Shown here piece after piece: positions 18,201-28,549 of a stretch of DNA of 64,000 bases. The notes under the pieces were generated by a model. It ran no database searches. It was not told where the DNA came from and saw only the letters and a program-made list of their open reading frames with translations. The stretch is from Sulfurovum sp. TSL1 (GTDB lineage: Bacteria > Campylobacterota > Campylobacteria > Campylobacterales > Sulfurovaceae): NCBI RefSeq assembly GCF_019972135.1, contig NZ_BPFI01000001.1, positions 1,409,106 to 1,473,105 of the forward strand, written 5' to 3'. Position numbers and translations under genes: made by a program. How positions within the stretch are numbered: position 1 is the first letter of the stretch; every line of letters begins with the position of its first letter.

Positions 18201-19350
18201 TCTTCTTTTGCATTTTATTTAAAAATTCTTCTACGACATAAAATGAACCAAAAACCAGATACTGTTCATTTTTGTCTATCTTTCCCTCAAAGTAGCTATA
18301 GTTCATACCTACTTTTTGAATGGCTTTTTCTATCTCACTCAAAGTGGTCGCTCTTTGTGAATCAATGGGGATGATCTCTACATGTTTGACCTTAGGTTTC
18401 AGTGTTTGTAGCACAGCTTCATAATCTTTGTCATCAAGACTGTTATAGATAAGGATCACCTTATTATCCAATGCTTTTTCTATTGCCTTTGCCGCTAAAG
18501 GGTTATGTCCCACATCGATACGGATGTTTTGTGTCAAGGGATAAAAACGTCCGAAGAGTTCCAAGGTGCGAAGATCATTGATATTGTAAGAGATATCCAA
18601 AATATCCAAAGCCTGCAGTGCCACTGAAGCATTCTCGATCAAATACTCTCCCCATAACTTCTCTTTTGCGATAACTTTCAACTTCGACACACTCTGGGAT
18701 GAAGGTAGATGGAGATACAGTATGGCACCCTTCTCCTCCACGATCTTTTGGGCAACATCCAGTACCTCATCATAGACTTGCGGCGCCAGCAATACTTGCT
18801 TTTGTATACTGCGTATTTTCGTACCGGCTATGGCTTCGATGCTTTCACCCAAGAAAGCCTGATGGTCTATGCCTATCGGCGTGATGACAGAAAGTGCCTT
18901 ATCACAGACATTGGTCGCATCGAATTCTCCGCCTAACCCTGCTTCCAAAACCATCAGATCACAATTTTCAAAGACCACAAAGGCTAGAAGTGTCGTATAC
19001 TCAAAGTAACTCAGACTTTCACTCAACTCCTTACCCAGGATGACAAAAAGACTTTGATGTGCTGCTTCAAGTACGTCATCCGGACTGTCACTGCCGTTGA
19101 GCCAGATACGTTCATTGAACTTTAAAATATGAGGAGAAGAGAAGTGTCCGACCTTCAGACCGCTTTTATAAGCCAAATATGCGATCATACGACCCGTTGA
19201 ACCCTTTCCGTTGGTTCCCACGATATGCACCGTTCTAGGCTGTCTGATATGTGGTTTCAACAGACCATAGGCATGATGTACACGCTGATGGTCTATTTCT
19301 TTATAGTAAAGAGGTTTATGTTGAAGAAATGTATCAAAAGCGTCCATCAT
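18184..19350 (-). CDS. folC: Dihydrofolate / folylpolyglutamate synthase
   Basis: A Mur-ligase-like ATP enzyme of 388 residues that adds glutamate to dihydropteroate and folates. The P-loop is V-G-T-N-G-K-G-S-T and is followed by the F-S-S-P-H-I-L-K-F-N-E-R-I signature. The central G-L-G-G-E-F-D-A-T-N motif and the I-D-V-G-H-N-P motif complete the family pattern. It lies between lptE (4-bp overlap at the start) and mfd (17-bp overlap at the end). Confidence 0.95.
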   Translation of the reverse strand: MMDAFDTFLQHKPLYYKEIDHQRVHHAYGLLKPHIRQPRTVHIVGTNGKGSTGRMIAYLAYKSGLKVGHFSSPHILKFNERIWLNGSDSPDDVLEAAHQSLFVILGKELSESLSYFEYTTLLAFVVFENCDLMVLEAGLGGEFDATNVCDKALSVITPIGIDHQAFLGESIEAIAGTKIRSIQKQVLLAPQVYDEVLDVAQKIVEEKGAILYLHLPSSQSVSKLKVIAKEKLWGEYLIENASVALQALDILDISYNINDLRTLELFGRFYPLTQNIRIDVGHNPLAAKAIEKALDNKVILIYNSLDDKDYEAVLQTLKPKVKHVEIIPIDSQRATTLSEIEKAIQKVGMNYSYFEGKIDKNEQYLVFGSFYVVEEFLNKMQKKSDVPK

Positions 19351-19862
19351 TTCGTTTCTTTTAACATCCCTTTAGCACTGACATATGCCAGGAATTCATC
19401 CAGTGCTTTTCCCAATCCTAAACGTAGAGCCTCTATTCTCAGTGCAGAAGAGGTCAATGAACTTTCCTGAATATCTGATTCAACAATACTGCTGATTGTT
19501 TTCCTTTCTCTACCCTCTTTAGTGACCATATAAAACTTGACCCTGATGACTGCGCGGTACCGAGTGACATAACCATTTTCATAGGAAAGCGGTATAAAAG
19601 TGCTTCCTGCATAAGAGAGCCTGATTTTACTTTGTGCCTCTTCTTTAGAAACGATACGTCCCTTAAATCGTGTGTAGACCAAACGGTTCATCTCATCTTT
19701 TACATAAGGTGCATTTTCAGGTTCAGCCCTGTCAACACTGACCTCCACATACACTGTATCGGAAAAAACATGCTGGATCATATGAGAAGAGGGTTTATAT
19801 CCGCATGCACTGACAAGTAAGAGTATACTGACGGTCATCCAGAATTTTAAAATCATACGCAT
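19347..19862 (-). CDS. lptE: LPS-assembly lipoprotein LptE-like
   Basis: A 171-residue lipoprotein: a signal peptide ends in a lipobox (L-V-S-A-C-G-Y-K-P, Cys at about residue 20), followed by a compact alpha/beta domain. Its size, the C-G-Y-K-P start of the mature protein and the phrase D-T-V-Y-V-E-V-S fit the LptE-like proteins that plug LptD in the outer membrane. An LptF/G permease is at 35975-37057. The assignment rests on weak similarity typical of this fast-evolving family. Confidence 0.72.
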   Translation of the reverse strand: MRMILKFWMTVSILLLVSACGYKPSSHMIQHVFSDTVYVEVSVDRAEPENAPYVKDEMNRLVYTRFKGRIVSKEEAQSKIRLSYAGSTFIPLSYENGYVTRYRAVIRVKFYMVTKEGRERKTISSIVESDIQESSLTSSALRIEALRLGLGKALDEFLAYVSAKGMLKETK

Positions 19863-19886
19863 ACGTCCCTCTCTTTTTATATTTTT

Positions 19887-22328
19887 TTAGCTTGGTTTTA
19901 CCGCTAAATTCACTAATTTATTCGGTACCACGATCTCTTTGACGATACTCATGCCTTCAAGCCATTTTGCTCCGGCTTCTTTTGCTGCAGACAGGATCTC
20001 ATCTTGCGTGGCAGAAGGGTTCACCTCTATCTCCGTACGTTTTTTACCGCCTATCATGACGACATACAGAACACTCTCCTGCACAAAGACCTCTTCTTTC
20101 ACTTCAAGGACCGACTGCAGGTTTTTACGCCCGAACAATACTTCACTCAGTTCTGTTGTCACATGAGGAATGATAGGTTCAAGAAGGTTGAGCATAATAT
20201 ACAACCCTTCGGTCCAAACAGCTCCATCATCTTGTTTATCCAATGCATTCAGAGCTTCCATACAGGCTGCAATGAGTGTATTGAAGGCAAATGTCTTCTC
20301 ATAGACATCGGATGATTTTTGCAGGGCTTCATACACTTTGACACGGGCAAGTTTTGCCTCTTTGCTCAAAGACCCTTGATCGATCTGAGGCAAGCTGTTC
20401 TGTGTCACTTTCTCTTTTCTGTCATAGAGTTTTTTGATGAACCTAAATGCACCCTCTACTGCGGAATCGTTCCACTCAAGCTCTTTGGCCGGCGGTGCGG
20501 CAAAAAGGGTAAAGAGTCTGGCCGTATCTGCACCATACTTCTCTACCAGTGCATCCGGGTCTACCGTATTTCCTTTGGATTTACTCATCTTCGCACCGTC
20601 CATCAGCACCATTCCCTGGGTCAAAAGCCTCTCAAACGGTTCATTGATATCATGGTAACCAAGATCACGCAGTACTTTTGTAAAGAAACGTGCATACAAC
20701 AGGTGCAAGATGGCATGTTCGATCCCGCCGATATACTGATCTACTCCCAACCAGTAATTCGCTTCCTCTTTGTCAATACCGACTTCATTCCACTTCTTAG
20801 GGTTGGTCGCATAACGGAACTGGTACCAGCTTGACTGTACAAAGGTATCGAGTGTATCTGTTTCACGTACAGCCTCTTCACCACACTTGGGACAGGCACA
20901 GTGCTTCCATGTCGGATGATTATCCAGAGGATTCCCCTCACCTGTGATCTCTACATCTTCAGGCAGAGCGATAGGAAGATTCTCTATCTTTTCAGGTACG
21001 AGTCCGCAGCTCTTACAATGTACAAAAGGTATAGGCGCACCCCAGTAGCGCTGGCGGCTGACACCCCAGTTTCTCAGTTTGAAGTTTGTCGTGCCTTTTC
21101 CGAATCCTGCCTCTTCGAACATCGCAATGATCTTCGCTTTAGCCTCGTAATTGCCCAACCCTGTAAAAGCTGCAGAATCAACAAGCTCTCCTTCAAGCGT
21201 ATAGGGCAGTTCTTCCCCTCCGCTGATCACTCTTTTGATCGGAAGATCATATTTGCTTGCGAACTCGAAGTCTCTCTCGTCATGTGCTGGTACAGCCATA
21301 ACCGCTCCGCCGCCGTAAGAGGCCAGTACAAAGTTCGCTGTCCATACAGGGATCTCCTCTCCGGTAAGAGGATGGATCACAGAGATACCAAGAGGATATC
21401 CCTCTTTGTCCGCCTGTGCTCTTTCACGTTCTGTCATGTTGGCGATATGCGTGATCTTCTGCGCTGTAGCTTCATCAAGCAGATCATGCTCTACAAGATA
21501 CTTCGTGATAGGGTGTTCCGCTGCCAGTGCAGAGTATGTGACACCGTAGATCGTATCTGGACGTGTGGTAAATACCGTGTATTTGTCAAAATGTCCACCC
21601 AATTTCTCTTTGCTCGCAGCACTGAGTTCAAATTCAAATTCGAGCCCCTGGGATTTACCTATCCAGTTGCTTTGCATCGTCAGTACCTGTGAAGGCCACT
21701 TCCCTTCAAGCTCTTTTAGATCCTCAAGCAGGTCATCTGCATACTTGATGATGTCCAGGTAATACCCAGGCATCTCTTTGAGCTGTACTTCATTGTCACA
21801 ACGCCAGCAACACCCCTCTTCCACCTGCTCATTTGCCAGAACCGTATGACAATCCTCACACCAGTTCACCGTCGTAGATTCACGATAAAGCAGGTTCTCT
21901 TCGAACATCTTGATAATGAACTCCTGTTCCCACTTCGTATAGAGTTCATCACAGGTCGCAAATTCACGTGTTTTAGAAAATGAAAGTCCGAGTGCATTGA
22001 GCTCTTTTCTCATATAATCAATATTTGAATAGGTCCAATCCTTAGGGTGACGGCCGTGTTTGATCGCAGCATTCTCTGCAGGCATACCAAACGCATCCCA
22101 ACCGATCGGGTGGAGTACATTAAAATCCTGTTTTCTATAGTAACGTGCGAATGCATCACCTATCGCATAATTACGTACATGTCCCATGTGCAAACGCCCA
22201 CTTGGGAAAGGGAACATACTCAAGATATATTTTTTCTTTCTTGTTAAGGCATCATCCGGCTCAAAAGCCTTCTCCTCATCCCATCTGTTTTGCCATTTGG
22301 CTTCAATCTCACTTGGATTGTAACTCAT
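19887..22328 (-). CDS. leuS: Leucyl-tRNA synthetase
   Basis: Class I aminoacyl-tRNA synthetase of 813 residues. The HIGH motif appears as H-M-G-H in [13 protein letters not shown], the editing domain lies in the middle with [11 protein letters not shown], and K-M-S-K-S-K-G-N is at the C-terminal side. The [14 protein letters not shown] motif is typical of bacterial LeuRS. I prefer ATG 22328 (M-S-Y-N-P) to the upstream ATG at 22343, as the family begins close to this residue; neither has a strong Shine-Dalgarno sequence. Confidence 0.96.
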   Translation of the reverse strand: MSYNPSEIEAKWQNRWDEEKAFEPDDALTRKKKYILSMFPFPSGRLHMGHVRNYAIGDAFARYYRKQDFNVLHPIGWDAFGMPAENAAIKHGRHPKDWTYSNIDYMRKELNALGLSFSKTREFATCDELYTKWEQEFIIKMFEENLLYRESTTVNWCEDCHTVLANEQVEEGCCWRCDNEVQLKEMPGYYLDIIKYADDLLEDLKELEGKWPSQVLTMQSNWIGKSQGLEFEFELSAASKEKLGGHFDKYTVFTTRPDTIYGVTYSALAAEHPITKYLVEHDLLDEATAQKITHIANMTERERAQADKEGYPLGISVIHPLTGEEIPVWTANFVLASYGGGAVMAVPAHDERDFEFASKYDLPIKRVISGGEELPYTLEGELVDSAAFTGLGNYEAKAKIIAMFEEAGFGKGTTNFKLRNWGVSRQRYWGAPIPFVHCKSCGLVPEKIENLPIALPEDVEITGEGNPLDNHPTWKHCACPKCGEEAVRETDTLDTFVQSSWYQFRYATNPKKWNEVGIDKEEANYWLGVDQYIGGIEHAILHLLYARFFTKVLRDLGYHDINEPFERLLTQGMVLMDGAKMSKSKGNTVDPDALVEKYGADTARLFTLFAAPPAKELEWNDSAVEGAFRFIKKLYDRKEKVTQNSLPQIDQGSLSKEAKLARVKVYEALQKSSDVYEKTFAFNTLIAACMEALNALDKQDDGAVWTEGLYIMLNLLEPIIPHVTTELSEVLFGRKNLQSVLEVKEEVFVQESVLYVVMIGGKKRTEIEVNPSATQDEILSAAKEAGAKWLEGMSIVKEIVVPNKLVNLAVKPS

Positions 22329-22594
22329 ATTTTCTCGCTTCATTGTTGTGATTATTTAATTAGGGAGATTATATCCAATATGGGGTTAGAAATGAATTGA
22401 AAGGGATAGATATCCTGCATCTCACCCTTCTCTCAGAGTATCAGGGGGATTTTCTACAGCACATCCGCAATCCAAGCTTAGGTAACATTTTATTGCCACT
22501 TTTTGTTCTGACTTTCCTCTTTATATTTAACTGTTTTATACCAATCAAAAGTAAAATTTAACTACAATAATAGCAATAAAACCAAGGAGTTTGT

Positions 22595-24433
22595 TTGTCT
22601 TTAGCCTTAGCAAGAAAATACCGTCCTGCAACCTTCGATGACCTCATCGGACAAGAATCCGTTTCACAAACACTCTCACTTGCACTTGAGGGGAACAGAC
22701 TCTCCCACGCCTATCTTTTTTCGGGACTTAGGGGGAGTGGAAAAACATCTACCGCACGTATCTTTGCCAAAGCTTTACTCTGTGAGAAAGGTGAGACTTC
22801 CCACCCTTGCGGTACCTGTACACATTGTATGATGGCGAGTGAAAGCAGCCATATGGATATCATCGAGATGGATGCTGCTTCCAACCGTGGTATCGATGAC
22901 ATCAAAGACCTTATAGAACATACCAAATACAAGCCAAGCTCCGCACGCTACAAGATCTTTATCATCGATGAAGTCCATATGCTTACCAATCAGGCGTTCA
23001 ATGCCCTGCTTAAAACGCTGGAAGAGCCGCCTGATTTTGTCAAGTTCATACTGGCAACGACAGATCCTCTGAAACTGCCTGCCACCATCCTTTCTCGTAC
23101 GCAGCATTTCAGGTTCAAAAAAATTCCTCAAAACCTTGTACTCAAACACTTGGAGCATATCTTGGATCTGGAGAACATAGAGTATGAAAGAGATGCCCTG
23201 GACATCATAGCGCGTTCTGGAGCGGGGAGTCTGAGAGATTCGCTTACACTGATGGATCAGGCCATTGTCTACTCCAAGAACTTTGTCGATGTCAATACGG
23301 TCACAGGGATGCTTGGCATCATTGAACCCAGCCATTTGGAAACACTGCTCTCTGACATTATGGTTAAAGATACGGCAAAAGTATTGGCCTTTATCAAAAT
23401 GGCAGCAGATTATGAAGCAGAAATGATACTGGATGAACTGACACTCTATCTCAAAGATCTGCTGCTCAATGCCAAAGGCAGATTCAGCCCGATGATCATA
23501 GAGCGTTTCTTCAGGGTGATCGCTGAATCCAAAAGTTTACTCGCTCTGGGAAGTGATAATGGATTTGTACTCTCCCTGACACTCTTTAAAATGATGGAAT
23601 CTTTGGAGATCAAAGATATAGATACCATGATACGTGGGTTGGAACAGGAACTTAAAGGGATTGAAGTCTCTGAAATTATGGTGGCCGCTCCTTCAAAGGA
23701 CATTGCAGCACCCTCTGAGATCATCACCATCACTGAAGAGGAGATCGACGCTTCACTTCCCAAAACTACAGCAGCTCAAGCAGAGCCTGTCGCAGAGGAG
23801 AGAACACCTGAAGCTTCACCTGAGGTCAGAGAAACACCGGTCATGCACCATGAGCCTACGCCTCTGATGGAAGAAGAAACAGTTCCTGCCGATATACAAC
23901 CGATGACCCAGCCAGAAGTCACACAGCCCTCGACACCGACCATAAACCCCCATCAAAAAACATTCGATGCCCTGGTACAAAAACTCTATGACAGGGACTA
24001 TGATCTGGGTGCCTGTTTTGAACGTAATATTGCTTTTGAGAACTTTGAAGATCATAAACTTACATGGGCCTCTATGGCAGAAGGCGAAGATAAAAAAATG
24101 CTCATTACCCATTGGGGATTGATCAATATGTTCGTGAAAGATATTTTTGGTTTTGAAACCAAAATTGTCAATATACCTAAAAAAAAAGTAAGTAGCGAAA
24201 CCCTAAAGGAAGAAACAGAAGAGCCGCCAAATGAGATCCCTGCACATCAGGATGCAGATGCTGCCTCCATGATAGAAGATATCGAAATGAAAAGTTCATG
24301 CATCGCTCCTGAAGCCGGAGAGACTGAAGCAGCCAAAGAGAAAGACCCTTCCACTCTGCTTGAAGAACCCATGATCAAAGAAGCTATCGCTCTCTTTGAC
24401 CCCAAAAAAGTAAGGATCAAACGTAATACCTAG
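22595..24433 (+). CDS. dnaX: DNA polymerase III subunit gamma/tau
   Basis: Clamp-loader ATPase of 612 residues starting with TTG (AAGGAG 5 bases upstream). Walker A is G-L-R-G-S-G-K-T-S-T-A-R, the zinc site includes C-x8-C-x2-C-x2-C, and Walker B reads I-I-D-E-V-H-M-L. A clamp-loader collar (to about residue 360) is followed by an acidic, Pro-rich linker, a compact folded domain near residues 450-525, a second acidic linker and a basic end (L-F-D-P-K-K-V-R-I-K). A run of nine A at 24179-24187 (codons 529-531) could cause slippage; both shifted frames stop within two codons. See findings. Confidence 0.95.
   Translation: MSLALARKYRPATFDDLIGQESVSQTLSLALEGNRLSHAYLFSGLRGSGKTSTARIFAKALLCEKGETSHPCGTCTHCMMASESSHMDIIEMDAASNRGIDDIKDLIEHTKYKPSSARYKIFIIDEVHMLTNQAFNALLKTLEEPPDFVKFILATTDPLKLPATILSRTQHFRFKKIPQNLVLKHLEHILDLENIEYERDALDIIARSGAGSLRDSLTLMDQAIVYSKNFVDVNTVTGMLGIIEPSHLETLLSDIMVKDTAKVLAFIKMAADYEAEMILDELTLYLKDLLLNAKGRFSPMIIERFFRVIAESKSLLALGSDNGFVLSLTLFKMMESLEIKDIDTMIRGLEQELKGIEVSEIMVAAPSKDIAAPSEIITITEEEIDASLPKTTAAQAEPVAEERTPEASPEVRETPVMHHEPTPLMEEETVPADIQPMTQPEVTQPSTPTINPHQKTFDALVQKLYDRDYDLGACFERNIAFENFEDHKLTWASMAEGEDKKMLITHWGLINMFVKDIFGFETKIVNIPKKKVSSETLKEETEEPPNEIPAHQDADAASMIEDIEMKSSCIAPEAGETEAAKEKDPSTLLEEPMIKEAIALFDPKKVRIKRNT
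24179..24187 (+). repeat. A9 slippery tract in dnaX
   Basis: Nine consecutive A encode K529-K531 and are followed by GTAAGTAG. Loss of one A gives TAA right after the run and gain of one A gives TAG two codons later, so slippage either way would truncate DnaX at 531 or 533 residues. This resembles the A9 tract of Thermus thermophilus dnaX, where transcriptional slippage makes the short form. Confidence 0.55.
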
Positions 24434-24448
24434 GGAGAAAAGCGCTCT

Positions 24449-25261
24449 TTAGGTATCTATCCATGCCTGTGTCACAATCTTAGGTTTATCGTCATAGATC
24501 TTGATCTTCTCAGCCCCTATACAGCGCCCATTATCATCAAGTTCAAACACAACCATTTGAAGCAATGCTTTACACTCATCAGGTACGTTGAAATGACCTC
24601 CAATACCTGTAAGCACCCGTTTAAGAGGGATTTCTGAATCCATCCCGATAACTCCGTCCCTGCACCCGGTCAGACCCACATCTGTCACATAACAGCAGCC
24701 ATCGTGTATCTGCAGGTCATCTGTAGCGACATGGGTATGTGTCCCGAGTATCGCAGAGACATCCTCTTTGAGCATATGCAAAATGACCTGTTTCTCTGAA
24801 CTTGCTTCCGCATGCATATCAAGGATGATGTGTTTGAATCCTTGTGCTTTGAGCTTCTCTACCTCTTCAACGATCATGGTAAATGGATTATCGGCCAAAG
24901 GCATGGTGTAATGTCCCATAAGATTTAAGATCGCTGTTTTATGTCCCAGGAGCGTTGTTTCATAGATACCTTTGCCCGGTGTAGCCTTAGGATAGTTCAT
25001 GGGGCGTATCAGGGGATAACTCTCAAAGATCTCAAGGATCTCTTTTTTATCAAAACTGTGATTTCCTCCCGTCATCATATCGATGCCGTATCCCAGTAGT
25101 TCAATACAGTTTTTTTCAGTGAGACCAAAACCATGACTCGCATTTTCATAGTTGGCTATCATAAAGTCTACAAAATGTTCTTGTTTGAGACGTGTTAAAT
25201 GGCGTTTGATCATCAAGCGTCCAGGTTTACCTACGATGTCACCGATAAACCCGATTTTCAA
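24449..25261 (-). CDS. ymdB: YmdB-family metallophosphoesterase
   Basis: A 270-residue calcineurin-like phosphoesterase of the TIGR00282/YmdB family. Metal-site motifs are seen in order: F-I-G-D-I-V-G-K-P-G-R at the N-terminus, N-Y-E-N-A-S-H-G, G-G-N-H-S-F-D-K, D-M-H-A-E-A-S-S-E-K and G-T-H-T-H-V-A-T-D-D. Bacillus YmdB acts on 2',3'-cAMP and affects biofilm choices; the substrate here is not known. It ends 15 bases after the convergent dnaX stop and is the last gene of the fab/pls cluster. Confidence 0.9.
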   Translation of the reverse strand: MKIGFIGDIVGKPGRLMIKRHLTRLKQEHFVDFMIANYENASHGFGLTEKNCIELLGYGIDMMTGGNHSFDKKEILEIFESYPLIRPMNYPKATPGKGIYETTLLGHKTAILNLMGHYTMPLADNPFTMIVEEVEKLKAQGFKHIILDMHAEASSEKQVILHMLKEDVSAILGTHTHVATDDLQIHDGCCYVTDVGLTGCRDGVIGMDSEIPLKRVLTGIGGHFNVPDECKALLQMVVFELDDNGRCIGAEKIKIYDDKPKIVTQAWIDT

Positions 25262-25270
25262 CGTTCTCTC

Positions 25271-26293
25271 CTACTTAGTGTTTGCTTTTCCGGTAAATGG
25301 AAGCAGTGCACTTGCCCACGTCAGTCCGCCACCGAAAGTATCGAGTAACATGAGATCACCTGTTTGCAGTCTTCCCGATTCCCAGATATCGTTCAATGCC
25401 ATAGGTATGGACGCTGCAGAAGTATTTCCATATTTCCCTACGGTAAGCACCACCTGATCTTCTCTCATCTTCAGCGCATCACCCACTGCTTTGATAATAC
25501 GGTAATTTGCCTGATGCGGGATAAAGTGCGGTATATCATCCGCATTGATCTTATTTTTGGCCAATATCTCTTTGACATCTTTTGTCAACGTTTTTACTGC
25601 CAATTTAAAGGTTTCATTTCCCTTCATCTGTACAAAGTTCAACCCTTGATCTATCACTTCCTGGCTTGCAGGATGCACAGCACCAGGTGCAGGTGTCACC
25701 AAAAAGTCCGCATAGGATCCGTCTGCACTTGCATGGATGTCAATAAATGCTTCGTCTTTATTGGATGTAGCCGAGATCACCGCAGCACCTGCACCGTCTC
25801 CGAACAAGATACATGTACTTCTGTCTGTATAATCGACCACAGAAGAGAATTTTTCTGCCCCCACCACCAGCACATTTTTTTTCATGTCTGACTCAATAAA
25901 CGCCTTTGCGATAGTCAGAAGATAGACAAACCCACTGCATGCCGCAGAGATATCAAAAGCCTGAACATCCCTGATACCTATCTTCTCTGAGATAAGACAG
26001 GCTGTGGAAGGCATGTTGAAATAATCAGGTGTTACAGTAGCACAGAGGACCAGATCGATCTCTTCTTTTGCTACACCTGAACGCTCTATTGCCACTTCAC
26101 AGGCTTTAGCAGCCATATCACTTGTATACTCATCTTCTGCAGCTATATGACGTTCTTTGATACCCGTACGCTTTACGATCCATTCATCAGTGGTATCTAC
26201 CATCTTTTCAAGATCTGCATTGGATAAAATCTTTTCAGGTACGTATGCACCTATAGATCTGAATGCCGCATATATGGGTTTTATTGGTGACAT
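25271..26293 (-). CDS. fabH: 3-oxoacyl-ACP synthase III (KAS III)
   Basis: Starts fatty-acid synthesis by joining acetyl-CoA to malonyl-ACP; 340 residues. The catalytic triad is visible: Cys in S-A-A-C-S-G-F-V-Y, His in F-I-P-H-Q-A-N-Y-R and Asn in [10 protein letters not shown]. The FabH N-terminal pattern G-A-Y-V-P-E-K is present. It follows plsX with a 108-bp gap that contains a hairpin and AT-rich promoter-like boxes, so it may have its own promoter. Confidence 0.96.
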   Translation of the reverse strand: MSPIKPIYAAFRSIGAYVPEKILSNADLEKMVDTTDEWIVKRTGIKERHIAAEDEYTSDMAAKACEVAIERSGVAKEEIDLVLCATVTPDYFNMPSTACLISEKIGIRDVQAFDISAACSGFVYLLTIAKAFIESDMKKNVLVVGAEKFSSVVDYTDRSTCILFGDGAGAAVISATSNKDEAFIDIHASADGSYADFLVTPAPGAVHPASQEVIDQGLNFVQMKGNETFKLAVKTLTKDVKEILAKNKINADDIPHFIPHQANYRIIKAVGDALKMREDQVVLTVGKYGNTSAASIPMALNDIWESGRLQTGDLMLLDTFGGGLTWASALLPFTGKANTK

Positions 26294-26375
26294 AGTTGTC
26301 CTTAACGAATAATATAAAGTCTGTTATTTTACCATAAATTTATAAGTTTTAGGGGGTAGTTTCGCTGGGTGGTCG

Positions 26376-26401
26376 GTCTAAAGTACGTAGGTACCTTAGA
26401 C
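26376..26401 (-). terminator. Hairpin between plsX and fabH
   Basis: GTCTAA-A-GTAC / GTAC-C-TTAGAC with a 4-base loop forms a stem of about ten pairs with one internal mismatch, starting directly after the plsX stop codon. No T-run follows on the minus strand, so it may be a partial terminator or a processing site rather than a strong intrinsic terminator. Confidence 0.4.
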
Positions 26402-27391
26402 TTATTTGGTATCAGATAGAAGCGTTTCTATGGTTTTATTGACATCTGACTCGGTATAGCGTATCGCCTGGAATATAGCATTTTTGATGGCTTTTGCATT
26501 AGAACTACCATGAGAAATAATGGCACATCCATTGATACCCAGGAGTGGTGCACCGCCATACTCTGCATAGTCGACTTGCTTTTTCATATTTCCGAACACT
26601 TTTCTTTTCATCATCAGTGCACCGATCTTTGCCGGCAATGATTTTCGGATATGTTGTCTCATCAGTGTAAAGATGGTCGATACCACACCTTCACTTGTCT
26701 TCAGTAGAATGTTACCTGTAAAACCATCACAGACAACAACATTCACGTTACCGTTAAAGATGTCTCTACCTTCAACGTTACCCACAAAGCCTTTTAAACC
26801 TTTGAGCAGTTTAAAGGCAGCTTTGGTCAACGTATTACCTTTGGAGTCTTCAGACCCATTAGATAAAAGTCCTACCTTGGGAGAGGCGATACCTAGGATC
26901 TGTTGAGCATAGGCTTCTCCCATCGCACCAAACTCATATAGGTTCTGAGGTGTACAGTCTGTGACTGCACCTACATCCAGTACCAATGTCTTAGTAGTCA
27001 CAACACTTGGCATCAATGTGGCAAGTGCAGGCTTGGAGATATGCGGTAAACGCCCTATACGCAATGTAGCCAATGTCATGGTTGCACCACTATGGCCCGC
27101 TGAAACGACTGCAGATGCTTCTTTCTCACGTACAAGTTCTACCGCTTTATAGATAGATGATTCTTTACGCTTGAGTGCATCTGTGGCCTGATCGCTCATC
27201 GATATCACATCGGTAGCTTCAACAATTTCAACTTTGTCTGCATAATACGGGGGAAGGAAAGAACGTATCTCTTCTGTGTTACCTACTAGAATAGGGAGGA
27301 ATTTTTCAGTTTCCAGTGCTTGAACCACACCTTCTATAATAGGCTCAGGACCGAAGTCCCCGCCCATAGCGTCAATCGCGATCTTGATCAT
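26402..27391 (-). CDS. plsX: Phosphate acyltransferase PlsX
   Basis: Makes acyl-phosphate from acyl-ACP, the substrate used by PlsY (1457-2080). The 329-residue protein begins [16 protein letters not shown], the family signature, and carries S-A-G-H-S-G-A-T-M and the [13 protein letters not shown] motif. It is 5 bases downstream of rpmF, the classic yceD-rpmF-plsX-fabH order. Confidence 0.96.
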   Translation of the reverse strand: MIKIAIDAMGGDFGPEPIIEGVVQALETEKFLPILVGNTEEIRSFLPPYYADKVEIVEATDVISMSDQATDALKRKESSIYKAVELVREKEASAVVSAGHSGATMTLATLRIGRLPHISKPALATLMPSVVTTKTLVLDVGAVTDCTPQNLYEFGAMGEAYAQQILGIASPKVGLLSNGSEDSKGNTLTKAAFKLLKGLKGFVGNVEGRDIFNGNVNVVVCDGFTGNILLKTSEGVVSTIFTLMRQHIRKSLPAKIGALMMKRKVFGNMKKQVDYAEYGGAPLLGINGCAIISHGSSNAKAIKNAIFQAIRYTESDVNKTIETLLSDTK

Positions 27392-27396
27392 TAAGA

Positions 27397-27558
27397 TTAC
27401 GCTTTAGTTTTTTTGTACTCACCAGTAGTCATATTCATGTGGTGAGGCATTCTCCATGTTCCATCTGCATCTTTTACTGGCATTGGTAATGTCAATTTGT
27501 AATGTGTTCTTCTTTTCGCTGCTCTTGTGTGACTCACACGTCTTTTAGGTACTGCCAT
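27397..27558 (-). CDS. rpmF: 50S ribosomal protein bL32
   Basis: A 53-residue gene that begins [12 protein letters not shown], the unmistakable N-terminus of L32, and is rich in Lys and Arg. The C-terminal part has no CxxC zinc pairs, so this is the zinc-free form. An AAAGGAC ribosome-binding site lies before the ATG at 27558. It sits between the DUF177 gene and plsX, as in most bacteria. Confidence 0.95.
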   Translation of the reverse strand: MAVPKRRVSHTRAAKRRTHYKLTLPMPVKDADGTWRMPHHMNMTTGEYKKTKA

Positions 27559-27583
27559 TTTTTGTCCTTTGTTACAATTTTAT

Positions 27584-27958
27584 TTAATATTCCACTTCAA
27601 AATCTTCATCACTATCGGCACATTTGCTGCAATAGTTATAAGTATTTTTAAATGTATTTATTTCGCTCTGTAGTATGTACGAAATATCTATTTCGCCATC
27701 TAAAAACTCTATTATATCTAAATCATCTTTATCTTCGGATACGATATCGCTCAGTCTAAGTTGCAGTTTATTGTCCACGTCATACTTGTATGTGTCTCCA
27801 CATCTATCACAGTCCAACTCGATACTGCCGCTCATGTGTGCATCTAAAGTTACTTGATGATAACCACTCTTCTTTAAAGTCCCTACCAGTGTCACACCCT
27901 CTGAACTCACTTCAACGGGTTTCGGTGTGGAACCTATTTTGTCAAAAACTATTTTCAT
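27584..27958 (-). CDS. yceD: DUF177 / YceD family protein
   Basis: A 124-residue protein linked by gene order and bacterial genetics to 23S rRNA or L32 biogenesis. It shows the D-C-D-R-C-G motif (usually C-x-R-C) and a second C-S-K-C near the C-terminus, as in YceD proteins that may bind zinc. The start is ATG 27958, 10 bases after the ndk stop; the longer open frame extending to 28159 lies inside ndk in another frame and is not coding. Confidence 0.85.
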   Translation of the reverse strand: MKIVFDKIGSTPKPVEVSSEGVTLVGTLKKSGYHQVTLDAHMSGSIELDCDRCGDTYKYDVDNKLQLRLSDIVSEDKDDLDIIEFLDGEIDISYILQSEINTFKNTYNYCSKCADSDEDFEVEY

Positions 27959-27968
27959 AGTTTTTGAC

Positions 27969-28382
27969 TTAGTGAATTTCTCTCTGTGCAAAAAAGAAGT
28001 TAATTTCATTGATTGCATTTTCAACAGAATCACTTCCATGTACTGCATTGGCATCGATGCTGTCAGCAAAATCTGCTCTGATCGTACCAGGCTCAGCTTC
28101 TGCAGGGTTCGTAGCACCCATAAGCTCTCTGTTTTTAGCCATTGCATTTTCACCTTCAAGTACTGTTACAACAACAGGTCCTGAGATCATGAAATCTACA
28201 AGATCTTTAAAGAAAGGTCTTTCTGAGTGGATAGCGTAAAATGCTTCTGCATCTACACGAGAAAGTCTTGTTTTCTTTGTTGCTGCGATTCTAAGGCCTG
28301 CTGCTTCAAATCTTGCAAGAATCTGTCCTACAACATTTTTTGCTACTGCATCTGGTTTGATGATTGATAATGTTTGTTCCAT
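27969..28382 (-). CDS. ndk: Nucleoside diphosphate kinase
   Basis: Balances nucleoside triphosphates by phosphate transfer; 137 residues. The N-terminus [13 protein letters not shown] and the [11 protein letters not shown] segment are typical, and the active-site histidine is in N-A-V-H-G-S-D-S. It leads the ndk-yceD-rpmF-plsX run. Confidence 0.97.
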   Translation of the reverse strand: MEQTLSIIKPDAVAKNVVGQILARFEAAGLRIAATKKTRLSRVDAEAFYAIHSERPFFKDLVDFMISGPVVVTVLEGENAMAKNRELMGATNPAEAEPGTIRADFADSIDANAVHGSDSVENAINEINFFFAQREIH

Positions 28383-28495
28383 ACTTATATTCCTAAGCGA
28401 TTAATTTACTTCCAATATGAAATTTAGTGGAGAGTATTCGGGCGGAATTTTACCGAATAAAGTATTAAAATAAGTTTAAGTTTTGAGAGGGTTAA

Positions 28496-28504
28496 GGGGG
28501 GGGG
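28496..28504. repeat. G9 homopolymer upstream of ndk
   Basis: Nine consecutive G on the plus strand (C9 on the ndk coding strand) lie in the gap between ndk and the ferredoxin gene, 114 bases before the ndk start. Long G/C homopolymers are the usual phase-variable tracts of Campylobacter and Helicobacter. Here it is intergenic, so any effect would be on expression. Confidence 0.5.
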
Positions 28505-28511
28505 TATAAAT

Positions 28512-28533
28512 GAGACTACCAGAAGGTAGTCTC
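28512..28533 (-). terminator. Hairpin terminator of the second ferredoxin
   Basis: A perfect 9-bp stem (GAGACTACC / GGTAGTCTC) with a 4-base loop lies 17 bases past the ferredoxin stop on the minus strand. It is followed by a short AT-rich stretch and then the C9 run rather than a classic T-run. Confidence 0.6.
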
Positions 28534-28549
28534 TGTAAAGTACTAAAAA

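Noticed and set aside
22344-22594. Possible SRP RNA next to dnaX
   Set aside because: Gene order in some bacteria suggested it, but the conserved CCGGAAGG tetraloop region is absent on both strands.
27959-28159. N-terminal extension of the DUF177 protein by 67 residues
   Set aside because: It lies fully inside ndk in another frame; the family starts at the ATG at 27958, which follows the ndk stop by 10 bases.
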